Assembly: GCA_963786225.1 (NCBI GenBank)
Contig: CAWAYQ010000025.1
Coordinates: forward strand, 57,509-121,508
Length of the DNA: 64,000 nt
Direction: 5' to 3'
DNA from: Flaviflagellibacter sp963786225
GTDB lineage: Bacteria; Pseudomonadota; Alphaproteobacteria; Rhizobiales; Methylopilaceae
Shown: positions 16,740 through 26,058 of the stretch, in pieces
How the letters are laid out: every line of letters starts with the position of its first letter
How positions within the stretch are numbered: the stretch's first letter is position 1
The notes under the pieces: generated by a model
The model's input: the letters and a program-made list of their open reading frames with translations, nothing else
Databases searched by the model: none
What the model was told of the DNA's origin: nothing
Program-made: the position numbers and the translations under genes

Positions 16740-17167
16740 CGGCCCGCTTTCCAGAATTCAGCGTCGGTCAGGCGAACCTTGCTTACGAAGCCGGTCTCCT
16801 GGTCGCGCTCAGGTCCGATCTCAAGCATCCCCTCAACCAGGATGAGGGTACCCGGATCGATCGTCTCCTGCTTTGTGCGCATCCGCGTAAAAATGATGCT
16901 GTCGATCCAGTCGCCTTCCGAGGCGCAGAAGGGGCATGTCTCTACAGGCGTGTTGGAAAGGATGAAGAAGTCCGAGTTGACCTTCAGGTGCGGCGCCATG
17001 AAGCCCTGAATGGAGATCCGCTTGCCTTTGAGCTCTTGAGCGAGGGGCGAGAACGAACCGTCGTCGTTGTACAACTCGAACATACGAATGCGTTGGGTCG
17101 CGGCCTGGGCCGGTCCTGCAACCGCTAGCGCCAGAGAAGCGAAGAGACACGAGCGACGCGTGAGCAT
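16736..17167 (-). CDS. Exported Cys-containing protein, DUF3299-like
   Basis: 143 residues. A signal peptide with a double arginine (LTRRSCLFASLALAVAGPAQA) is followed by an OB-like beta domain (GKRISIQGFMAPHL, FFILSNTPVETCPFC). The CxxC in ETCPFCASEGDW could bind metal or be redox active. It resembles DUF3299 proteins, which often accompany MacB-like ABC genes. First gene of the operon with ATPase, permease and M20 peptidase. The acidic-His loop in the permease and this CxxC suggest metal or cofactor handling, which is inference. Confidence 0.7.
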   Translation of the reverse strand: MLTRRSCLFASLALAVAGPAQAATQRIRMFELYNDDGSFSPLAQELKGKRISIQGFMAPHLKVNSDFFILSNTPVETCPFCASEGDWIDSIIFTRMRTKQETIDPGTLILVEGMLEIGPERDQETGFVSKVRLTDAEFWKAGR

Positions 17168-17620
17168 TGGGGAAGCCTAGGGCCGGTGCTGATCGAACTC
17201 AAGCCCTAGTGCGAGCTTCGATAAAACTTATCGTACATATACGCTTTGGTTGAATCGGCGTGACACTGGATTTGTGAAGCCGGATTGGTAACCTGGTGCC
17301 GAATCCGCAAGGATTGGGTGAAGAACCTGAACGTCTCAGGGCGACGATACATCTTTGACGGGCGGTACCCCGCTGTTAAATCGCGCGGCCGCGCTCACTG
17401 TCAGTCTACCTCGTGAAGGCTCGCGTTAGTCGCGCAAGGGCCGACCATGAAGCGGATAAAGGCCTGGTTTTGCCCCGCCCAGTTTCGGAGCAAGCTACGG
17501 TGTAGTAACTTGTCGCGGACAAAGCCCACGCCGAAGCCGCCGGAAACGCAGCCAAGATCTGAGCGCCTTCCCCCGCGCGGAAATGTTGGAGTCGAAACGT
17601 AAATTTGGATACGAATTTGA
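17168..17620. other. Intergenic, promoter region
   Basis: No supported gene. It contains the promoter for the minus-strand ABC operon; AT-rich patches lie at 17217-17245 and 17597-17640. A minus-strand open frame at 17401-17748 has no family features and is rejected. Confidence 0.5.
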
Positions 17621-17830
17621 CATCGTAAAAACGATAGTAAGTGCTGTACGTACGATGCTGCGCTTTCCCTCAACTGGTCGGGAGGACGATCGCTTCGTCT
17701 CGTCATCTGCGAGGATGAAACGCAGGCTGACGAAGTGATCATCTCCATGCCGATCTATGATGTCGAGGCGCGGCTAAAGTCTCTCGAGCTTGTTGCCGGC
17801 CTCGATAATTTCAAGAAGGCTGCCGCTTAG
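17621..17830 (+). pseudogene. 3' end of an unrecognised gene
   Basis: An open frame with protein-like composition runs to a stop at 17828: LRLVICEDETQADEVIISMP then YDVEARLKSLELVAGLDNF, ending KKAAA. No start codon or ribosome site is seen before an upstream stop at ~17618, so it looks like a truncated C-terminus. It overlaps the DoxX gene end by 4 bases. It could instead be a small gene with an unusual start. Confidence 0.4.
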
Positions 17831-18273
17831 AGCAGCGCGGCGAGCCAGGCAGGCAGAGCTGTCGATCGGCTGCGGATCAGGCCGCCGATCGATAGCGATC
17901 CCGGCCCGGATATCGCAAGAACGAACATGCCGCCGGCGATCGCCAGGTCCTTCTCGAAATGCAGCAATTCGTTCTGGATGGAGAGGTTCGTGTGGAAGAG
18001 CAGGGCGGTCGCCAGGCAGAAGAGTGCCAGGGCGATGGCGCCGAGCCGGGCAAAGAGGCCTGCCGCAATCGACAGGCCGGCGCCGAGCTGAAGCGCGATG
18101 ACGGCAAGGGTCACCGGCATCGGCAGGCCGAGTTTTGAGAAACTTGCTAAGGTCGCGGAAAGGCTGGTGGCGAGCAACAGGCCCTCATGCAGGAAGATCA
18201 GAGACAGCAGCAGCCTCCCGAGAAGAAGAACGAGATCGGCCAGACGGAGCCGGCTTGCGATAGGGTCCATCAT
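17827..18273 (-). CDS. DoxX-family membrane protein
   Basis: 148 residues with four membrane helices (LVLLLGRLLLSLIFLHEG, VTLAVIALQLGAGLSIAAGL, LGAIALALFCLATALLF, AIAGGMFVLAISG). The 'GRLLLSLIFLHEG' start is characteristic of DoxX/SURF4-like proteins, linked to quinone-dependent redox or thiol stress. AGGAGAGG precedes the ATG. Same strand as the TPR and MBL genes, 59 bases after the TPR gene, so probably one operon. Confidence 0.85.
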   Translation of the reverse strand: MMDPIASRLRLADLVLLLGRLLLSLIFLHEGLLLATSLSATLASFSKLGLPMPVTLAVIALQLGAGLSIAAGLFARLGAIALALFCLATALLFHTNLSIQNELLHFEKDLAIAGGMFVLAISGPGSLSIGGLIRSRSTALPAWLAALL

Positions 18274-18332
18274 ATCCTCTCCTTGGTGCGGAGCGGGCGT
18301 CCTCGTCGCCCGCTCCTTCGCACCTCCTGTCC

Positions 18333-18806
18333 TCAGTTGCCCGTCTTGGCGGCGATCGCCTTCTGCAGGTCATCGAGCTCCTCGCAGCCGGCAGGGCATA
18401 GACGCTTCAGCGTCGCCTGCTGCTCCTCGGCCTTGGCCATGTCGCCGGTTTCGACATAGAGCTCGCCGAGATATTCGCGGGCGGCCTTGTGGTCGGGCTG
18501 CAGTTCCAGCGCCTTGGTGTAGTAGGTCAGCGACGTGCGGTAGTCGCCGGTCTTGCGAAGCGTGAAACCCATCAGATTGTAGACGTCCGCCTGCTGGTTA
18601 TCCTCTGCGAGATCGCGGAGTTCGACCAGCGCCGCGGCATAATCCTTGGCGTCGATCTTTGCCCGCACCGAGGTCAGGTCGGGTGCATCGGTCGATTCAA
18701 TATTGTCGACCGCAAAGGCCGGCAGCGTGGAGATCGCGGTAAAGCCGGCGGATGCGGCGCAAAGGCCGATGACGCTGAGAACGACGTATTTCTTGATCTT
18801 GATCAT
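18333..18806 (-). CDS. Exported tetratricopeptide-repeat protein
   Basis: 157 residues. A signal peptide (VVLSVIGLCAASAGFTAIS) is followed by about three TPR units (VYNLMGFTLRKTGDYRTSLT, YYTKALELQPDHKAAREYL, GELYVETGDMAKAEEQ) and a Cys pair (RLCPAGCEEL). TPR proteins scaffold others in the periplasm. The start at 18806 has AAGGAGACG upstream. It is 19 bases downstream of the MBL gene and likely co-transcribed. Confidence 0.85.
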   Translation of the reverse strand: MIKIKKYVVLSVIGLCAASAGFTAISTLPAFAVDNIESTDAPDLTSVRAKIDAKDYAAALVELRDLAEDNQQADVYNLMGFTLRKTGDYRTSLTYYTKALELQPDHKAAREYLGELYVETGDMAKAEEQQATLKRLCPAGCEELDDLQKAIAAKTGN

Positions 18807-18825
18807 GATCGTCTCCTTGGGCCTT

Positions 18826-19800
18826 TCAGGCCTGGATTGTGGGAGTGAAGGCATAGGCATTTCCGTCCTTGACGAAGGTGCCTGAGCCGGGGAAGGGGAA
18901 GTGCGAACCGCAGATCGCGACGTTGTCGGCGATGACGCGGTCGATCAGGCGGCGGCGCGTGCCGACGGCCATCGGCCCATCCTGGTCGTAGGCGCCCTGC
19001 CATTCGGGATGCGGCGCGAGCAGGGCCGGCACATACATGGTGTCGGCAGAGACGAGCAGCTGCTTGCTGCCCGAAGCGACGAGATAGGTGGAATGCCCGG
19101 GCGTATGGCCAGGAGCTGACAGAAGCTGCATGCCGGGGGCGACTTCCGCGCCGTCGGCGACGAGCTTCCAGTTCTTCCATTTCGGAAAGACCTCGGCGAT
19201 GCGCTTGCCTGCCGGCTTTCGGCCTTCGGCGAGCTTTTCGACGCGACCGGGCGCGGTCCACCAGTTATACTCGTCAGCATTGACGATGAGCTCGGCATTC
19301 GGGAAGACCGGATTGTTGGTACCCTTTTCCATCAGTCCCCAGACATGGTCGGGATGGAAATGCGAGATCACGAGCGTATCGATCTTCTTGTAGTCGATGC
19401 CGGCGGCAGCCATGTTCGCCGGCAGATGTGTGGCGTTTTCCTGCCATTGGCCGACGCCGGAGCCGGCATCCATCATGATCAGGCGGTTGCCGAGCTTCAG
19501 GACGACGACCGTCAACGGGATCGGCATGAAGTCGGTGGTGAGCCCGGCTTTCGACAGTGCTTCCTTGGTATCCTCGATCGAGGCGTTCTTGATGAAGGCC
19601 GGGTCGTGCGGCTTCCTCCAGATGCCGTCGTAGATTGCCGTGACCTCGATATCGCCGACCTTGTATCTGTAGAAGCCGACCGTCGGTTCCAGCGGCGTTG
19701 CCGCGAGCGCCGGCATGACGAATTCGAGCTTGGACGACAGGCCGAATGCTGCCGCAGCGGCGGCTGAACCCAGAACGACGCGACGTGACATGGTGAACAT
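18826..19800 (-). CDS. Tat-exported metallo-beta-lactamase-fold hydrolase
   Basis: 324 residues. The N-terminus MSRRVVLGSAAAAAAFGL is a twin-arginine-like signal. The metal site HFHPDHVWG gives the HxHxDH motif, followed by APGHTPGHS, SADT and a late GSHFPF His. This matches the lactonase/arylsulfatase-like MBL branch (AHL-lactonase relatives). Of three nearby ATGs, the one at 19800 is 7 bases after GAGGAGG, the best spacing. First gene of the MBL-TPR-DoxX operon, divergent from the ECF sigma gene that probably drives it. Confidence 0.88.
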   Translation of the reverse strand: MFTMSRRVVLGSAAAAAAFGLSSKLEFVMPALAATPLEPTVGFYRYKVGDIEVTAIYDGIWRKPHDPAFIKNASIEDTKEALSKAGLTTDFMPIPLTVVVLKLGNRLIMMDAGSGVGQWQENATHLPANMAAAGIDYKKIDTLVISHFHPDHVWGLMEKGTNNPVFPNAELIVNADEYNWWTAPGRVEKLAEGRKPAGKRIAEVFPKWKNWKLVADGAEVAPGMQLLSAPGHTPGHSTYLVASGSKQLLVSADTMYVPALLAPHPEWQGAYDQDGPMAVGTRRRLIDRVIADNVAICGSHFPFPGSGTFVKDGNAYAFTPTIQA

Positions 19801-20099
19801 GAACATGCCTCCTCTTGTTGATGGCATTCCTGGCAGCGAGAGCGGCTGTTTGGTTTACTGCCCTCACTGAGGAACTAGATCGAAGGCGGATGGCGCTTAT
19901 TCCCAAGTTTGCGCATTATTTTTCTAAGTGCTTGGGATGGACCAGTTATTTCGGTCGTACGTACGCCGCGGCGCGGTCGGCGCAAATAAATCTGCGGCGG
20001 TTTGGAATTAAATGCGGCGCCAATCGGTCTAGATGGAAAGAGAACCACATTCCGTATTTCGTTTGAGCCGCCAATTCAGCTGCTGACGAGGCAGGAAAG

Positions 20100-20849
20100 A
20101 TGATGACACAAGCTCGGATCGCCGATCCCATCGGAGCCAATGACTGGTTGTTCCTGCCAATCTGGCAGAGACCCCCACGCCATGCGCGACCGTCCTTTCC
20201 CAAGAGGCTTTTCGAAGGTGCATTGCAGCTGTTCCACCTGATGGCCGCAGCGAAGGTGGGCAGTCAGCAACCCGCCGTCGGGGCCGTGGCGCAGAGTGAG
20301 CTGACGCAGCGTTTTCACGACTTGATCGTTCCGCATCTCGATGCGGCCTATAATTTCGCCCGCTTTCTCAGCCGCGATGCGGATGCTTCCCAGGATATCG
20401 TGCAGGAGGCGTTCCTGCGCGCCTATCGCAGTTTCGACACCTATCAGGGCGGCGATCCCCGCGCCTGGCTCTTTGCCATCGTGCGAAACTGCTGCCATGT
20501 CTGGCGCCAGACCGATCGCCGCAAGGCCCGTTTCGAGCAGCATATGAGCGATGCCGGCGGCAGCGATCCGGATGACGCAGGGCAATATGAGATCGCCTCG
20601 GAGGAGGATACGCCCGAGAAGGCGACCATACGCCGAAGCGAGCAGGAGCGCGTGCGCGCCGTCATCGGCGGGCTGCCCGAGCCGATGCGGGAGATCCTGG
20701 TGCTGCGCGAGCTGGAGGACCTTTCCTACAGGGAGATCGCCGAGATTATCGATGCGCCCATCGGCACGGTCATGTCGCGGCTTGCCCGGGCGCGGCGCGA
20801 ATTCGGCGAGGCCTGGGGCGCATGCAGTAAAAGCGAGGCGCCACGATGA
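20100..20849 (+). CDS. ECF sigma factor
   Basis: 249 residues as drawn. Region 2 is clear (LDAAYNFARFLSRDADASQD, IVQEAFLRAYRSFDTY), as is region 4 (GLPEPMREILVLRELEDLSY, REIAEIIDAPIGTVMSRLAR). The first ~65 residues lack family features, so the true start may be further in; the ATG pair at 20100 has AGGAAAG upstream. It ends 4 bases into the anti-sigma gene. It diverges from the MBL-TPR-DoxX operon across 299 bases; control of that operon and of itself is likely but I could not identify a shared promoter with confidence. Confidence 0.85.
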   Translation: MMTQARIADPIGANDWLFLPIWQRPPRHARPSFPKRLFEGALQLFHLMAAAKVGSQQPAVGAVAQSELTQRFHDLIVPHLDAAYNFARFLSRDADASQDIVQEAFLRAYRSFDTYQGGDPRAWLFAIVRNCCHVWRQTDRRKARFEQHMSDAGGSDPDDAGQYEIASEEDTPEKATIRRSEQERVRAVIGGLPEPMREILVLRELEDLSYREIAEIIDAPIGTVMSRLARARREFGEAWGACSKSEAPR

Positions 20850-21652
20850 GCGAGGCGCAACGAAAAGGCTGCCCGGAATGGAGCGTGATGCTGCATGGTT
20901 TTGTCGACGGCGAGCTCGACCCCGCGCACGCATCGCAGTTTCAGGATCATCTTGGCACCTGCCCGGGCTGCCGGGCGGAGATGGATGAGGTGCGGGCCGC
21001 GAGGAAGGTCATGAATCAGGAAGGTGTGAAATGGCGCCCGCCCGAGGCATTGCGGGCGCAGGTTCTTTCGATGCTGGCCTTCGAGGAGAGCGTGGCCGCT
21101 TCACGGCCGCCGCAGCGGCCGCAGCCGCAGAACCCCGCCTGGCGGCGCGCGCTCGATCTCTTCAAGCAGTGGGGCTTCGTGCCTTCGGTTGCAGCGCTTG
21201 CGGCAAGCCTCTTCCTCTTTGCCATCACGCCGTCCCAGACGCTCATTCTGCAGGACGAGATTCTGGCGAGCCATATCCGCTCGATGATGGCCAATCATCT
21301 GACCGATGTGCTGACCTCCGACAAACATACGGTCAAGCCGTGGTTCAACGGCAAGATCGATTTCTCCCCGCCGGTGGCGGATCTCGTGAAGGATGGTTTC
21401 CCGCTGGTCGGCGGGCGTGTCGACTATCTCGGCGGGCGCGCAGTCGCAGCGCTTGTCTATCGCCGCAATGCCCATGTCATCAACCTCTTCATCTGGCCGG
21501 CGAGCTCGACGGCGCAGACAGCGGCAGTGCATGACGGTTACAACATGGAGCAGTGGTCCGATGGCGGGCTGGTGTTCTGGGCGATCTCGGACGTCGCGCC
21601 TGGCGAGCTCGTCAGGTTCAAGGACGTCTTCCGCGGCGCGTCGAAGGGCTGA
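20846..21652 (+). CDS. Zinc-binding anti-sigma factor
   Basis: 268 residues. The N-terminal zinc anti-sigma domain has the HxxxCxxC motif in HLGTCPGC after FVDGELDPAHA. One membrane helix (FVPSVAALAASLFLFAI) is followed by a ~140-residue periplasmic domain (VGGRVDYLGGRAVAALVYRR, NAHVINLFIWP). This is the standard layout of membrane anti-sigma factors of the ChrR/RsiW kind. The 4-base overlap with the sigma gene couples their translation. Confidence 0.9.
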   Translation: MSEAQRKGCPEWSVMLHGFVDGELDPAHASQFQDHLGTCPGCRAEMDEVRAARKVMNQEGVKWRPPEALRAQVLSMLAFEESVAASRPPQRPQPQNPAWRRALDLFKQWGFVPSVAALAASLFLFAITPSQTLILQDEILASHIRSMMANHLTDVLTSDKHTVKPWFNGKIDFSPPVADLVKDGFPLVGGRVDYLGGRAVAALVYRRNAHVINLFIWPASSTAQTAAVHDGYNMEQWSDGGLVFWAISDVAPGELVRFKDVFRGASKG

Positions 21653-22085
21653 CGCAGCTGCCACGGACCGTGCCAATGACGGGCGAAGCGGGACTTTCGG
21701 TTCCATAAATTACACAACGCCCCAGAGTGTGCGTAAGTCGTTGTGCGTACTTGACCCGCGCCGGGGCTACATCGGTCTCCACGCCTTGCGAGAGCTCCTC
21801 AAGGCCGGGCATGAGGTGACCGCTGTCGTGCTGTCACCTGAGAAGCTGGGGCGTTTCGCGCAACATCATCTCGCCCTCCTTCCGCGTTGTTGGCTTCATG
21901 TTTTTGTTACTTGAAGGACCGACATTTGGGCTTGGTTGGAAAGCGCCGCAGGCGTAGCCTGAACTTTCGAGAGGCAGAGGGGCGAGTGCATATTCAGCGG
22001 CCCCATTAGGTGCGGTCGCCCTAGTTCGGAATGATCTTTTTGGGAAGCGACTTTCCCAGATGATTGCTGCACAAGGAGGTTGCCG
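21653..22085. other. Intergenic with epimerase remnant
   Basis: The gap holds a short NAD(P)-binding fragment (21765-21860) and otherwise no supported feature. The G2DH3 promoter must lie near its right end. Confidence 0.5.
21765..21860 (+). pseudogene. Fragment of a NAD(P)-binding epimerase/NmrA-like protein
   Basis: The frame reads GYIGLHALRELLKAGHEVTA then VVLSPEKLGRF, typical of the first Rossmann unit (G-x-x-G-x-x-G region onward) of atypical SDR proteins. The first glycine motif is incomplete and nothing follows, so this is a remnant. Confidence 0.65.
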
Positions 22086-22814
22086 ATGTCTCCTCCAAAT
22101 CGGCGAGAACTTCTTGCTTCAACCGCGGCAGCCTTGCTGGCCAGCTCGGAGCTTGCAGACGCTGAGATCATCAAGCGCGCCCTCCCTTGGAAGCCCGGTT
22201 CAGCAGATCCCCCCAACGTCGCAGCGAGCGGGCCTTGGCAATTCTTCACAGCCGAGGAGGCGCAGGTTATCGAGGCACTGGTCGATCGCCTCATTCCGCC
22301 CGACCCCGAGACGCCGGGGGGCAAAGAAGTTGGCTGCGCCATCTTCATCGATCGCCAGCTTGCAGGCGGATATGGCAGGTCCGAAGGACTCTACCGCAGC
22401 GGCCCATTTCTCGAAGGCACGAAAGCGCAGGGGCCACAATCTCCGCACACGCCCGCGGAGCAATATCGCCAGGCGCTGGCTGCATTGGATCGGTACTGTC
22501 GGAAAGCGTTCGACGGCAAAGCGTTTGCCGATCTTCCCGACGCGAGCAAAGACGAACTCATCACCGGCCTCGAAGGCGGCACAGTGCAACTCGAAGGGCT
22601 GAGCAGCCAGGACTTCTTCGAGCTAATCCTCAGGGACACGCACCAGGGCTTTTTTGCTGATCCGGTCTACGGTGGGAATAAGGATATGGCAGCCTGGAAG
22701 ATGATCGGCTTTCCAGGCGCCCGCTACGATTATCGGGACTGGGTGGAACGTCACAACGAACGCTTTCCGCTTCCGCCGGTGGGCATCAAAAATCATCCTA
22801 ACTGGTCAAAATGA
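22086..22814 (+). CDS. Gluconate 2-dehydrogenase-like subunit 3 (small subunit)
   Basis: 242 residues. The N-terminal RR-containing leader (NRRELLASTAAALLASSELADA) suggests Tat export. A G2DH subunit-3 domain follows (FFTAEEAQVIEALVDRLIPP, then GCAIFIDRQLAGGYG). The ATG at 22086 is 6 bases after AAGGAGG. First gene of a three-gene operon: small subunit, GMC flavoprotein, tri-heme cytochrome c. The small subunit is needed for export and assembly of the flavoprotein. Confidence 0.9.
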   Translation: MSPPNRRELLASTAAALLASSELADAEIIKRALPWKPGSADPPNVAASGPWQFFTAEEAQVIEALVDRLIPPDPETPGGKEVGCAIFIDRQLAGGYGRSEGLYRSGPFLEGTKAQGPQSPHTPAEQYRQALAALDRYCRKAFDGKAFADLPDASKDELITGLEGGTVQLEGLSSQDFFELILRDTHQGFFADPVYGGNKDMAAWKMIGFPGARYDYRDWVERHNERFPLPPVGIKNHPNWSK

Positions 22815-22860
22815 TCGCGTTCGGAAAGCGAAACGAACGGGCGCAAAGTGGGAGGTGCCA

Positions 22861-24639
22861 ATGGCGCAAAGACTTCCCCCAAAAGACGCGGTGATCATCG
22901 GACTCGGTTGGACGGGATCGATCCTTTCTTATGAATTGGCGGACGCTGGCCTCGACGTCGTGGCCCTAGAACGTGGCCCCTGGCGCGACACCGCCATGTC
23001 GTTCCCGGTTTCATACATTCAGGACGAACTGCGCTATCGGCTTCAACATGATCTGTTCCTGCGACCGGCACAGACGTCTCTGACCTTTCGCAACAATAAG
23101 GATCAGACTGCGCTACCCGTGCGTTCGTGGGGCGCATTCATGCTTGGCAACGGCGCCGGCGGCGCCGGTATCCACTGGAACGCTGAGACCTTCCGCTTTC
23201 TACCAAGTGATTTTGTGCTGCGCACTCACCTGACCCAACGATACGGCGCCAGCTTCCTGCCGCAGGATATGACCATCCAGGACTGGGATGTCACCTACGA
23301 CGAGCTCGAGCCGCACTATGATCGCTTCGAGTATCTGTGCGGTACGTCGGGCACCGCCGGCAATATCAAGGGTGAGATTCACGAGGGCGGCAATCCATTC
23401 GAAGGAGCGCGGTCACGCCCTTATCCGACGCCTGCGCAGAAGCAACCCTTCAGCCATACCCTGTTTGCCAAGGCTGCCCGGGAATTGGGGTATAAGCCCT
23501 ATCCACAGCCGTCGGGCAATCTATCGGAGGCCTATACCAATCCGCTCGGTGTGAAGCTCGGCGCCTGCACGTACTGCGGCTTTTGCGAGTGGTTCGGATG
23601 TGCGAATTATTCGAAGGCAAGTCCTCAAACGACAATTCTTCCCGTTCTCGTTCGCAGGCCCGGATTTGAGGCGCGGACGAACTGCGAGGTGATGCGCATC
23701 AATCTCGACCCATCCGGTAATAGGGCCACAGGGGTCACCTATGTCGATTCCTCAGGCGTCGAATGGGATCAGCCGGCGGACCTTGTGATTGTTTGTGCTT
23801 TCCAACTCTTCAATGTCCAGCTTCTGCTTCTCTCAGGGATCGGCAAACCCTACGCACCCCAAACAGGTGAGGGCCAGGTCGGGCGCAATTTTTCGCACCA
23901 GGCGGTTTCGAGCGCGACTGGGTTTTTCGATAAGGACAAGTACATCTTCAATCCATTCATCGCCTCGGGCGCGATCGGCATGTGTATTGACGAGTTTAAC
24001 GGCGACAATTTCGACCACGGTCCGCATGGCTTCGTCGGCGGCGGCTACCTCGGCCAGGTTCAGACCAGCGGACGGCCCATCGAGAACACACTGACACCGC
24101 CGGGAACGCCGAGATGGGGCGCAAAATGGAAGGAAGCGGTAAAAGACAACTATCTTAGCACTGTGAATTCCGGTGCTGGTGTCCATGCGTCCTGTTACAG
24201 CTATCGAAGCAACCATATCGATCTCGACCCGACCTACAAGGATCGATTTGGCCGGCCGCTGATCCGGTTGACAATGGACTTCCACGAGAACGAGCTCAAG
24301 ATGAGCGAGTTTCTTACGGACCGTTATGCCGAGATCATCGAGCGGATGGGGGCAAGGCAGGTCGTGAAGCAGCCCCGCAAAGGGCCGTATGACGTCACGA
24401 AATATCAGACGTCTCACATCTGCGGCGGCGCCATCATGGGGTCCAATCCCAGCAACAGCGTGGTCAACAGGTACTTGCAGAGTTGGGATGTGCCCAACGT
24501 CTTCGTGCAGGGTGCGAGCGCGTTCCCGCAGAATGCCGGTTACAATCCGACCGGCACCGTGGCCGCGCTCGCGTACTGGTCTGCCGCCGCTATCCGTTCG
24601 CAGTATCTCAAGAATCCCGGACCGCTTGTACATGCGTAA
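22861..24639 (+). CDS. GMC-family flavoprotein dehydrogenase, large subunit
   Basis: 592 residues. The FAD dinucleotide-binding start (VIIGLGWTGSILSYELADAG) and C-terminal GMC signature with GYNPTGTVAAL are present. A CTYCGFCEWFGC cluster in the middle is typical of the gluconate/sorbitol dehydrogenase branch, where it is thought to hold an Fe-S cluster. It oxidises a polyol or sugar acid in the periplasm and passes electrons to the cytochrome subunit. GGGAGG precedes the ATG at 22861. The stop overlaps the cytochrome start by 8 bases. Confidence 0.9.
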   Translation: MAQRLPPKDAVIIGLGWTGSILSYELADAGLDVVALERGPWRDTAMSFPVSYIQDELRYRLQHDLFLRPAQTSLTFRNNKDQTALPVRSWGAFMLGNGAGGAGIHWNAETFRFLPSDFVLRTHLTQRYGASFLPQDMTIQDWDVTYDELEPHYDRFEYLCGTSGTAGNIKGEIHEGGNPFEGARSRPYPTPAQKQPFSHTLFAKAARELGYKPYPQPSGNLSEAYTNPLGVKLGACTYCGFCEWFGCANYSKASPQTTILPVLVRRPGFEARTNCEVMRINLDPSGNRATGVTYVDSSGVEWDQPADLVIVCAFQLFNVQLLLLSGIGKPYAPQTGEGQVGRNFSHQAVSSATGFFDKDKYIFNPFIASGAIGMCIDEFNGDNFDHGPHGFVGGGYLGQVQTSGRPIENTLTPPGTPRWGAKWKEAVKDNYLSTVNSGAGVHASCYSYRSNHIDLDPTYKDRFGRPLIRLTMDFHENELKMSEFLTDRYAEIIERMGARQVVKQPRKGPYDVTKYQTSHICGGAIMGSNPSNSVVNRYLQSWDVPNVFVQGASAFPQNAGYNPTGTVAALAYWSAAAIRSQYLKNPGPLVHA

Positions 24640-25888
24640 GCAACAGACATGGCTGCAGGGGATCCTGCTGGGCGGCGCCTCACTCGGCCTGTCGGCGAGC
24701 GCCGCCATGCCAGAGAACATCAATCCGCAGGACTTCGCGCAGCGCGAGCGTGGCCGTTATCTGGCGATCGTCGGCAATTGCACCGCCTGCCACACCGTAG
24801 AGGGCAGCGGCAAAGAGTTCGCGGGTGGACGCCCGCTCGAGACGCCGTTCGGGCAACTCGTGCCAACCAACATCACACCTGATCCTGAGACGGGCATCGG
24901 AGCCTGGACCGACGACGAGTTTGTCAACGCCCTTACCAAGGGAACGGGCCGTGGTGGCAAGCTTATCTATCCGGCTATGCCCTACCCCTATTACACCAAA
25001 ATGACGCGGGACGATGCGCTCGCAATTCGTGCGTATCTCAACACAGTGCCGGCAGTACGGAATCCCGTGAACGCGAACCAGCTGATGCCCCCGTTTAATA
25101 TCCGGGAGTCGCTTGTGACGTGGAACGCCCTTTTCTTCACGCCCGGCGAATTCCATCCGGTTGCAGGCAAGAGCGCGGAATGGAATCGCGGCGCCTATCT
25201 TACGGACGGCTTGGCCCATTGTGGCGTGTGCCACACGCCGAAGAACGAGTTTGGTGCCGATAAGTCGAACGAGCATTTGCGGGGCAATTTACTGGCGGGC
25301 TGGTTCGCGCCCAACATCACGAACGAAGATCGTCGGGGCCTCGGCAGTTGGTCGGTGGAAGACATCACCGAGTACCTTTCTACTGGGCACAATCGCTATA
25401 CTGCCGCGACCGGGTTGATGTCCGAAGTGATAGCCTCGACATCGCGCATGCGCGATGATGATCTGCGTGCCATCGCGATCTACTTGAAGGATCAGAAGAG
25501 CGATGCGCAAACGGCGGGTGCAACGACGGCCCCGGACGATAAGACCATGAAGGCGGGCGCTGCGATCTACGCGGATCAATGCTCCGCTTGTCACACGCCG
25601 AATGGCAGCGGCGCGCCAGCACTGTTTCCCGCCCTGAGGGGCTCGGCGCTGGTGCAGCAGTTGAATCCGAGTACGCTGATACGTGTTGTGCTACGCGGCG
25701 CACGCAGCACCGCCACCGATAAAGCGCCTACAGCGCCGGCGATGCCCGCTTTCGGATGGCTGTTCACCGACGAGGAGACGGCCAACGTCATCAGCTATAT
25801 CAGGAACTCCTGGGGTAATGCGGCGCCTGCTGTCAGTGCTAACGACGTCCGCAAGGCACGCGACGCCCTTGTTGAGCAAACTGATTAA
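24632..25888 (+). CDS. Tri-heme cytochrome c subunit of the dehydrogenase
   Basis: 418 residues with a signal peptide (WLQGILLGGASLGLSASAAM) and three CxxCH sites: CTACH (Cys50), CGVCH (Cys197), CSACH (Cys317). This is the usual number for gluconate/alcohol dehydrogenase cytochrome subunits. It takes electrons from the GMC flavoprotein and delivers them to ubiquinone. The ATG at 24632 lies inside the previous gene's end, so translation is coupled. No C-terminal membrane anchor is evident. Confidence 0.92.
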   Translation: MRKQQTWLQGILLGGASLGLSASAAMPENINPQDFAQRERGRYLAIVGNCTACHTVEGSGKEFAGGRPLETPFGQLVPTNITPDPETGIGAWTDDEFVNALTKGTGRGGKLIYPAMPYPYYTKMTRDDALAIRAYLNTVPAVRNPVNANQLMPPFNIRESLVTWNALFFTPGEFHPVAGKSAEWNRGAYLTDGLAHCGVCHTPKNEFGADKSNEHLRGNLLAGWFAPNITNEDRRGLGSWSVEDITEYLSTGHNRYTAATGLMSEVIASTSRMRDDDLRAIAIYLKDQKSDAQTAGATTAPDDKTMKAGAAIYADQCSACHTPNGSGAPALFPALRGSALVQQLNPSTLIRVVLRGARSTATDKAPTAPAMPAFGWLFTDEETANVISYIRNSWGNAAPAVSANDVRKARDALVEQTD

Positions 25889-26058
25889 GTCTCAATCCCG
25901 CGTCCGTTCGCGCGACGGCGACCAATTCTATCGGGCCTTTGCGATAACTTCTGAACGGCGGTGAATTGGGGCTGGCGAGGCAGGGCCGGAAATCCGGCGA
26001 TAACCGGGCGTTCAAGCCATCGCAGAAATATCGTTTAGTTGTCAGATACTTAGATGTC

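Noticed and set aside
17401..17748. 115-codon minus-strand frame
   Set aside because: Lies in an AT-rich promoter gap, no domain, and overlaps a better-looking plus-strand gene end.
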